13,017 bases of DNA from Mobilicoccus sp032056465 (GTDB taxonomy: Bacteria; Actinomycetota; Actinomycetes; Actinomycetales; Dermatophilaceae), in assembly GCF_032056465.1 (NCBI RefSeq), contig NZ_DAMBCL010000092.1. One strand, 5' to 3'. The notes beneath the pieces are model-generated. The model made no database searches. It saw nothing but the letters and a program-made list of their open reading frames with translations, and had not been told where the DNA came from. The first letter of the stretch is position 1. Each line of letters opens with the position of its first letter. A program made the position numbers and the translations under genes. Below are positions 1-5,432 of the stretch, one piece after another.

Positions 1-189
1 CGGGCTCGTGCGACCATCAGCCAACGGGTCAGGGGTGGCACCGCTGTTGAGGAGCGTCGTCTCTGGCTCCTCGTAGTCACTTGTGATGAAGGCCCGCTCG
101 TCACCGAGCTTCACCGAATCCGCCGCATCCTCGAACCCACGGTCATCTCTCGTGAGGGTCACATCAGCCCTACCGGCCCGGCGGGCCAC
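1..189 (-). CDS. Possible partial ORF running off the left edge, unrecognised
   Basis: A minus-strand frame is open from an in-frame TGA at about 249 to 247 down to base 1. The first conventional start is a GTG at 189 to 187, without a convincing ribosome binding site. The frame reads an LPDIAWVARRAGRAD stretch, then TLTRDDRGFEDA and a VKLGDERAFITSD segment. The spacing of Asp, small hydrophobic residues and 'T-x-D-x-x-F' faintly recalls the late part of a PIN fold, but the earlier acidic residues of such a fold are absent, so this may be a remnant. A competing plus-strand frame is also open over the same bases up to about 352, so coding on the minus strand is not certain. I do not recognise the product. 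Confidence 0.2.
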   Translation of the reverse strand, partial: MARRAGRADVTLTRDDRGFEDAADSVKLGDERAFITSDYEEPETTLLNSGATPDPLADGRTSP

Positions 190-223
190 CCAGGCAATGT
201 CCGGAAGTGTAATGTCGTAGAGA

Positions 224-898
224 ATGAGGGCCCCTCGCTGCCAGCATCAACCAAAGGTTCCGTTTCGAACACCGAAGTCCCGCCTGCGAACTTCAGACAC
301 GACTCAGGGTTCACCGGCGAGGTCAGCCGGTCAGTGCCTCACCTGCTTCGGTGAGCATTCTATCCAGGACCGCGACAATAAAACAGATCTCGGCCAATCG
401 GGCTACATCCAGACGGACGTCGTGCATCCCCACGGAATCCTTAGCACCCCCCGCTCACTTCTCTTCGGGATTGACGCAGGCGACAACTATGATCAGACGA
501 GAGAACCCTCACATAAGCTGAAGAAGCTCTACTGGGCACAGAGCAATGTGCGCTTTCGCAATCATTTCTCACAAGCCAATCTATTCATCATCTTTGGCTG
601 CTCGCTAGGCGACAGCGACGGATGGTGGTGGAGAAATATCGTGCGCGGCCTAAGAGAGCAAGGGGAGTCAGAAGTGATTATTTATCGACGGCAAGACGAC
701 AATGCCCACACTGCCCAATCAATCAAGCAACGCTTCCTCGATGCGGCAGCAGTTGTCGCCACAGACCCCGACTGTGAAGCACTAACTGACCGCATCTTCG
801 TAGTCATTTATGAAGACGACGCGGACCGCGTCTTCTTGAATAGCCGTTGTCATGACCAAATCCCAGCACGGGGGACTTTGACTTCTACTGGCGGGTGA
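224..898 (+). pseudogene. AbiH-like abortive infection protein, 5'-truncated fragment
   Basis: This 224-codon plus-strand frame matches the C-terminal half of AbiH-family phage abortive infection proteins from about residue 60. Visible landmarks are VVHPHGIL (residues 66-73), LLFGID (79-84), the family-like FIIFGCSLGDSD (121-132) followed at once by WWWRNI (134-139), and a later VIIYRR strand (151-156). AbiH proteins begin with a nucleotide-binding-like 'GNGFD' motif and carry a central 'FNYT' motif. Neither is present here or in the other plus frames just upstream, and residues 1 to about 50 look like non-coding sequence read through. I therefore call it a truncated remnant; the ATG at 224 is only the first available start. 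Its last 14 bases overlap the 3' end of the convergent brxHI. The region is much poorer in GC than its neighbours (29 of 60 bases in 481-540, 26 of 60 in 541-600), suggesting transfer from another source. A SIR2-like protein was considered, but the 'SLGDSDxWWW' pattern fits AbiH better. Confidence 0.55.
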
Positions 899-2960
899 CC
901 GCGATGGCGGCTAGATGGGGCGGCAGGAGTTCAGCAAACTTCAGCCCTTGGAGCGCGCGGTCATCAGCCTTGGGAGGGACTCCACCCAGGCCCGTGCCGA
1001 AGCGATTCCGGGCCGTCCGAATCGCTGACTCGATAGCGTAGGCATGAGCATCACCCCGCAGCGCGATCTGCAGGTTGTCGTAGGTGGACGTGTCGTCCAA
1101 GAGCTCGGGGGCGACGGCGTCGAGGGCAGCAACGTAGCGGGCGTTCTGGCGCAGGCCGGCCCACGTCCACCACCGCACCCGGCCCGCGTCCTCCACGATC
1201 ACTCGGCTCAGCTCGTCCACCTGGTGCCGGCGATCACGCCTCAGGGTGGCGAGCCGGTCCGTGGCTCGGCGCGACAACGAGACCCTTACCGGCGTTTCGC
1301 CCAGCAGCACCCGACGCATGGCGTCGCACAGCTCTGGGGACAGGGCCACCGGCGGGCTGCTCCACTGCACCTGCCCGCCACCTTCAACAGGCTCGACGTA
1401 GGCGCGGTGACGCTTCCAGTCGATGTAGGTGACCAGCCACGAGCGTCCGCCCAGCGCGATGACGCGGGGACCGTTCCGTTTCATCGTGAGCGCGATGGGG
1501 TCGACGGACCCGACTTCCTCCCGCCCGTTCAGGATCTTCACCTCGGGTGCGGCAAGGAACACGGCCATGAGATCGAGGAAGTGCCTCCGGCCGAAGCGCC
1601 GTTCCGACTCCGGCCCAATGAAGAGCAGGTCCCCGTCGACATCGAGGAAGCCCGTCTCGATGAGATGCGCCATGACCTCGTCGTACTCAGACCGCATGGC
1701 TATGGCCAGAGGTGACAGGAGATCCCAGGCATCCCCGCGAGTAATGGTCCCCCGCTGCAGTGCCAGGCCCAGGATCTGTTGGCCCACGATGTGCAGGGGC
1801 GCGGCAGGGGGTTCGACCGCCTCGACGAACCCCTCGCTCCACAGGAGCAGCAGCCCGCATGCGCGCAGGAAGTCGTCGTCCGTCAGACCGAGGAAAAGCG
1901 TGTTCCGCGAGGTCCCGGGCCGCCGCCCTGTCCGACCCAACCGCTGCAGGAAGGATGCGACCGTGCGGGGTGAGCCCAGTTGCAGCACCCGGTCGAGGTC
2001 GCCCACGTCGATACCCAGCTCCAGCGTCGAGGTCGACACGATGACGCAGTCGCGCGCCTCGGCGAAGGCAGCCTCGGCTCGGCGTCGTTCATCCAACGAC
2101 AGCGAGGAGTGGGAAACGAAGGTTTCCGTCCCGTTGTCGCGCAGCGCCACCGACATCTGCTCCACCGTGCGCCGGGAGTCGGCGAACACGAGCCGCTTCT
2201 CGCCCTGATGGAGCTTGGCGACGACGGTGGCTGCGTTGGGGACCGTCCCGACGAAGTCGAGGCCGACTTCAGGATCTACCGCCCCCGGGGTCACCGGTGC
2301 CACGACCGTGGCGGCAACCTCTCGCGCGCGATTGCTCCCCTGAAGCCAAGCCAGCAGGTCGGGAGCGTTCCCGACCGTGGCAGAGCATCCAACTCGCTGG
2401 AGCGGTCGCCCCGCGATATCAGCGACCCTCTCGAGCACGGCCAGGAGATGCCAAGCCCGATCGTCCCCAGCGAAGGCGTGCACCTCGTCCACGACCACCG
2501 CCCGAACCCCGCCCAAGAAGTCCGACGGATCGTAAAGGGTCGACACCAGCAAGGATTCGATCGACTCCGGTGTCGTGAGCAGGATGTCGGGCCGGTCGAT
2601 GGCCTGCCGCCGCCGCGCACCGGCCCCGACGTCGCCGTGACGAACGGCCGCAGTGCGCCCCAGCCAACCCGCGTAGGCGGTAACGCGAGGATGCAGATTA
2701 TTCAGCAGCGCCTTGAGCGGGCAGACATACAGAACCGAGGTACCCGACCAGTCCTCCTCGTCCATCCGCGTGAGGAGCGGAAAGAGCGCGGCTTCGGTCT
2801 TGCCCCCGGCGGTCGGTGCGAGGAGCAGTGCGTCGTCGCCGCGCAGAATGGGGGCGATCGAATCCTCCTGCAGCGCCCGGAGCGCCGGCCAGCCGAGGGT
2901 GTTGACCACGTGGTGTTGCACCACGGGATGGAGCCGGTCGAAGCCGGTGGCCGACGTCAT
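885..2960 (-). CDS. brxHI: BREX type 2 helicase BrxHI (Lhr-like DEVH-box superfamily 2 helicase)
   Basis: This 691-residue superfamily 2 helicase is predicted to unwind or translocate on nucleic acid using ATP as part of BREX type 2 phage defence; its exact role there is unresolved. All core motifs are visible: Q-motif region before residue 35, Walker A APTAGGKTE (48-56), motif Ia PLKALLNN (81-88), TTPES (129-133), Walker B DEVH (158-161), SAT (193-195), a motif V region STSTLELGIDVGD (309-321), and the arginine-finger motif QRLGRTGRR (339-347). The arrangement is that of Lhr-type helicases, but the protein is far shorter than full Lhr (about 1,500 residues). An upstream start at 3050 is possible, but the ATG at 2960 has a GGAG at 2966-2969 with 5-base spacing and overlaps the stop of the PIN gene as ATGA, so I chose it. 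It is the last gene of the minus-strand cluster, and its tail overlaps the AbiH fragment. Confidence 0.88.
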   Translation of the reverse strand: MTSATGFDRLHPVVQHHVVNTLGWPALRALQEDSIAPILRGDDALLLAPTAGGKTEAALFPLLTRMDEEDWSGTSVLYVCPLKALLNNLHPRVTAYAGWLGRTAAVRHGDVGAGARRRQAIDRPDILLTTPESIESLLVSTLYDPSDFLGGVRAVVVDEVHAFAGDDRAWHLLAVLERVADIAGRPLQRVGCSATVGNAPDLLAWLQGSNRAREVAATVVAPVTPGAVDPEVGLDFVGTVPNAATVVAKLHQGEKRLVFADSRRTVEQMSVALRDNGTETFVSHSSLSLDERRRAEAAFAEARDCVIVSTSTLELGIDVGDLDRVLQLGSPRTVASFLQRLGRTGRRPGTSRNTLFLGLTDDDFLRACGLLLLWSEGFVEAVEPPAAPLHIVGQQILGLALQRGTITRGDAWDLLSPLAIAMRSEYDEVMAHLIETGFLDVDGDLLFIGPESERRFGRRHFLDLMAVFLAAPEVKILNGREEVGSVDPIALTMKRNGPRVIALGGRSWLVTYIDWKRHRAYVEPVEGGGQVQWSSPPVALSPELCDAMRRVLLGETPVRVSLSRRATDRLATLRRDRRHQVDELSRVIVEDAGRVRWWTWAGLRQNARYVAALDAVAPELLDDTSTYDNLQIALRGDAHAYAIESAIRTARNRFGTGLGGVPPKADDRALQGLKFAELLPPHLAAIAVTRQ

Positions 2961-3520
2961 TGTTGCTCCAGTTGGTCCGCCGTGACCGCCCAGCCCTGCC
3001 GACGCATCCAGGCAAGAAACCGCGGCCACCTGTCGTCGCCCAAGCGCCATCGCTGGGCGAGCATGCCGTCGAGCGCCGCCGCGGCCACGTCCGGATCGAC
3101 ACCCACCGCGTTGGCCGTGAACTCACCGCACCCCTGGAAGTCGAGCCTGCTCACCCACGGCTCTCCGAGACCCTGGCCCTCTTCACGAAGCCCGACATCC
3201 TCGGTGACGACAACATCGGCGTGACCGAAAATCGCCGCCTGTACGACATGACGGTCCTTGGCGTTGATGCGGGTGAGGGCGTCGAAGCCGAGGTCGGTCG
3301 GTACAGGGATCGCCGCCTCAGGAAAGGCCGTGGTCATCGCCTCCAGCAATCGGCCACGCGCCGCGTCGTCCATCGCATCCGGTAGGTGGCGACGCACCTC
3401 ATCGAGGATCCGCTCGGACCACAAGGGTCGGTAGAGATCGGCTTCGGCCAGTGTGAGCAGCACATCTCGCACTCGCGCTGGCAAGAGAACGTTGGCATCC
3501 AGCACGGCAGTGAAGCTCAC
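2957..3520 (-). CDS. PIN-domain RNase toxin, VapC50-like
   Basis: This 187-residue protein has the PIN-fold acidic set expected of a Mg-dependent ribonuclease toxin: D8 in VLDANVLL, E41 in LDEVRRHL, D89 in NAKDRHVVQAA and D108 in the VVVTED strand. The C-terminal region (about 130-187, rich in Ala, Trp and Arg) is longer than in minimal VapC proteins and matches my recollection of the VapC50 subgroup, which pairs with excisionase-like antitoxins. The start is GTG at 3520 with only a weak GGTGG upstream; no other in-frame conventional start follows the antitoxin stop. It lies 32 bases behind the HTH gene, and its TGA overlaps the ATG of brxHI as ATGA, so expression of toxin and helicase is probably coupled. 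Expected action is cleavage of RNA, probably tRNA or rRNA, when not bound by the partner antitoxin. The active-site residues look intact; target and activity are not visible from sequence. Confidence 0.87.
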   Translation of the reverse strand: MSFTAVLDANVLLPARVRDVLLTLAEADLYRPLWSERILDEVRRHLPDAMDDAARGRLLEAMTTAFPEAAIPVPTDLGFDALTRINAKDRHVVQAAIFGHADVVVTEDVGLREEGQGLGEPWVSRLDFQGCGEFTANAVGVDPDVAAAALDGMLAQRWRLGDDRWPRFLAWMRRQGWAVTADQLEQQ

Positions 3521-3552
3521 GGCCGACCACCCGAGACGTCGAACAACATCGC

Positions 3553-4011
3553 TCAGATGTCGTCGTCGTAGAGACCGGCCTCAGCGCTGACGCGGGCGAG
3601 GTCATCCAGGGCGGCTCGCCGCTCCGACAGGCGTCGCTCGGCGAACGCAAGCACATCCGCCGTCTTGATCCGACGGTGCGTTCCGACATATCGGCACGGC
3701 AGCCGACCTTCATCCACCAGGCGACACACGTAAGTCCGCGAGACGCCGAGCATCTTCGCGGCCTGGCCCGTCGTCACGTCTTCGTCAACCGCCCCGATGA
3801 CCACCCCTCCGCGATGCGTCAGCAAGGTGAGCGTCTCGGCCAGCGCTTCGGCGATCTCCGGCGGCACGTCGGCACTCCGTCCGCCGATACTCACCTGGAT
3901 GCGGCTCCCGGTGCGACCGGCATCGCGCGCAGCGCGAGCCAGGCCCGCCACGGACTCGTGCAGGTCGTTATCGGCGGTCGTGCTGAATGTGTGGGCGCTG
4001 GTGACGGTCAT
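3553..4011 (-). CDS. Excisionase/MerR-type HTH antitoxin and autoregulator, VapB50-like
   Basis: This 152-residue protein has an N-terminal variable region (1-75), a winged helix-turn-helix of the excisionase (HTH_17) type at about 79-123, with TTGQAAKMLGVSRTYVCRLV followed by the wing RYVGTHRRI, and a charged C-terminal tail (124-152) ending in acidic DDDI. Placement directly before a PIN toxin identifies it as the antitoxin: the tail would bind the toxin and the HTH the promoter. Recombination directionality factors share this HTH, but there is no integrase or prophage gene nearby, so an Xis role is unlikely. The ATG at 4011 is chosen over upstream ATGs at 4065 and 4035 because AAGGGA lies at 4018-4023 with 6-base spacing and because those earlier starts fall before or at the putative transcription start. 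The gene begins 74 bases after brxD ends. Confidence 0.85.
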   Translation of the reverse strand: MTVTSAHTFSTTADNDLHESVAGLARAARDAGRTGSRIQVSIGGRSADVPPEIAEALAETLTLLTHRGGVVIGAVDEDVTTGQAAKMLGVSRTYVCRLVDEGRLPCRYVGTHRRIKTADVLAFAERRLSERRAALDDLARVSAEAGLYDDDI

Positions 4012-4017
4012 GGCGTG

Positions 4018-4023
4018 TCCCTT
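4018..4023 (-). promoter_or_regulatory. Ribosome binding site that fixes the HTH antitoxin start
   Basis: Reads AAGGGA on the minus strand, 6 bases before the ATG at 4011. It supports a 152-residue product over the longer frame from 4065, which has no comparable site and would begin upstream of the promoter-like boxes. Confidence 0.6.
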
Positions 4024-4036
4024 CGTCGGGTCCATC

Positions 4037-4065
4037 AGCCTACGCGGCAATCGCCACAAACGCAA
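4037..4065 (-). promoter_or_regulatory. Putative promoter of the toxin-antitoxin-brxHI segment
   Basis: On the minus strand a -35-like TTGCGT (4065-4060) and a -10-like TAGGCT (4042-4037) are separated by exactly 17 bases. This would start transcription about 20 bases before the antitoxin ATG. The -35 match is only partial (TTG plus weak positions), so this is a prediction. It would let the antitoxin, toxin and brxHI be expressed apart from the upstream pglX-brxD genes. The -35 box lies inside the 17-bp palindrome. Confidence 0.4.
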
Positions 4066-4076
4066 CCAGGTTGCGT
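4060..4076. promoter_or_regulatory. Perfect 17-bp palindrome, likely operator of the HTH antitoxin
   Basis: The plus strand reads ACGCAACCAGGTTGCGT: two perfect 8-base arms around one central base. It lies in the only sizeable intergenic gap of the cluster, 49 bases before the antitoxin start, and covers the putative -35 box. Excisionase-type antitoxins commonly bind such inverted repeats to repress their own operon; that binding here is inference. A terminator role for brxD is less likely because as RNA only about 6 pairs around a 5-base loop form and no U-run follows. Confidence 0.5.
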
Positions 4077-4085
4077 ATAACAGAT

Positions 4086-5432
4086 CTACCCCAGGTCGAG
4101 GTCGATGTCGTCCGGCCCAGCGGCTCCACGCGGTCGCGCCCCAGCGGCCCCCCGCTCCGCGTCGGTCAGCTCCTCGGCGCCGACCGTGACCGCGTAGTGC
4201 CGGCGCGGATCGAAGTCGTCGAACTGGTCCACGCGGTCCAACACATCCCCTACGAGCTTCTTGAGGAACAACCGGGGCGCGACGCCGACGCGCCCACCGA
4301 GCGTGCCGCTGACCCCGTCAGCAAGATCGCCCAGGTAGGTGTCGTCGACGACGCGCACAAGCCGATCCGCCGTGCCTTGCCCGGAGGAGTAGACACCTCG
4401 CACGCGCTGACCCACCTCGATGAGCGAGTCGCGCGAGAAGCCGGGCAGGCGCACCTGGACGGCGCGGGGGTTGTCGAAGCGTGCGTCGGTCGTGAAGTCG
4501 GTGGCCAGTCGCCCGGCGAGGGGGTTGAGCCGCTGCACTCCCGACGGCCCGTCGAAGAACGCCGGCGTGCCGGTGATGACGAGGTACAGCCCGGGGAACC
4601 GGCCGGAGTCGATCTCGTCGATGAGCTGGCGGAGCGCGTTGAGGGCCTTGTCTCGCACGTCGCCGCGCATGCGCTGCAGCGTCTCGACCTCATCGAGCAC
4701 GAGCAGCAGCCCCGGGTGCCCCGCGTCGCGCAGCACCACCAGCAGGCCCTGGAGAAAGCCCAGGGCGCCGAAGTGGTCCATGTCGCCACGCACCCCCGCA
4801 GCCCGCTTGGCCGCCGCGGCCACGTGGGGCTGTCCGCCCATCCACGCGGCGAGCGCATCGGCCGTCGCGTTGTCGCCGGCGCCCGCGGCGGAGCGGTAGG
4901 CACGCAGCGCCAGCGAGAACGCCGGGGTCCGGGTGGACACCCCGGCGAGTCGCTTCTCCATCAACTCCGACACCGCGACGTCGAAGGCCCCCGCGCCGGC
5001 GCTCTCCAGCTCGGGCCGCTCCCGGATGACGTCCTCTTCGACGGTGTACAGCCACGAGTCGAGCACCGACCGGAAAGCGCTGGGCGGCAGGGATGCCGTG
5101 CGCAGGGTCTCGGTGATGCGCCGGTAGACCGTCTCGAGCTTGTGCAGCGGGGTCTCGGTCTCGGAGATCTGCACCTCCGCGGCCGCGAACCCGCGCCGCA
5201 AGGCTCGCTCCGCGAGGTGCCGCGTGAAGAAGGTCTTGCCGGAGCCGTATTCGCCGCGCACGGCCTTGAAGCCGGATCCGCCGCCGGCCACCGCGTCGAG
5301 CTCGCCGTCGAGGGCCGCGTCGAACCGTGCGAGACCGACGGCCAGAAGGTCGAGCCCGTTCTGGGGCACGGTGCCGCGACGCAGCGCATCGATGACCTCG
5401 CGGCGGCGGCGAGGGGAGACGTCAACGGTCAC
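4086..5432 (-). CDS. brxD: BREX ATP-binding protein BrxD
   Basis: This 448-residue P-loop ATPase is the BrxD component of BREX type 2 (formerly DUF2791-like). It has Walker A GEYGSGKT (60-67), Walker B LLLVLDEVE (242-250) and a sensor-1-like strand LVITGTP (284-290), the layout of an AAA/ORC-type ATPase. The C-terminus is acidic, ending DDIDLDLG. BrxD is required together with PglW, PglX, PglY, PglZ and BrxHI in type 2 loci; it probably couples ATP hydrolysis to a DNA-bound complex, but its exact mechanism is not known. The start is GTG at 5432, supported by GGAG at 5439-5442 with 6-base spacing. It overlaps the end of pglZ by 11 bases, which indicates co-translation. It is the last gene of the tightly packed block; the 74-base gap after it holds the toxin-antitoxin promoter region. 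Confidence 0.92.
   Translation of the reverse strand: MTVDVSPRRRREVIDALRRGTVPQNGLDLLAVGLARFDAALDGELDAVAGGGSGFKAVRGEYGSGKTFFTRHLAERALRRGFAAAEVQISETETPLHKLETVYRRITETLRTASLPPSAFRSVLDSWLYTVEEDVIRERPELESAGAGAFDVAVSELMEKRLAGVSTRTPAFSLALRAYRSAAGAGDNATADALAAWMGGQPHVAAAAKRAAGVRGDMDHFGALGFLQGLLVVLRDAGHPGLLLVLDEVETLQRMRGDVRDKALNALRQLIDEIDSGRFPGLYLVITGTPAFFDGPSGVQRLNPLAGRLATDFTTDARFDNPRAVQVRLPGFSRDSLIEVGQRVRGVYSSGQGTADRLVRVVDDTYLGDLADGVSGTLGGRVGVAPRLFLKKLVGDVLDRVDQFDDFDPRRHYAVTVGAEELTDAERGAAGARPRGAAGPDDIDLDLG

Noticed and set aside
224..404. Rescue of an intact AbiH by a frameshift upstream of residue 60
   Set aside because: The other two plus frames between 300 and 420 contain stops or no 'FNYT'-like sequence, so a deletion rather than a simple frameshift is likely.
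2961..3050. Longer BrxHI starting at 3050
   Set aside because: It would overlap the PIN gene by about 90 bases and has an unhelicase-like N-terminus; the ATGA junction with GGAG at 2966-2969 is a better start.
4060..4076. Palindrome as a rho-independent terminator of brxD
   Set aside because: The RNA stem would have only about 6 pairs and no U-tract follows, so an operator is a better explanation.
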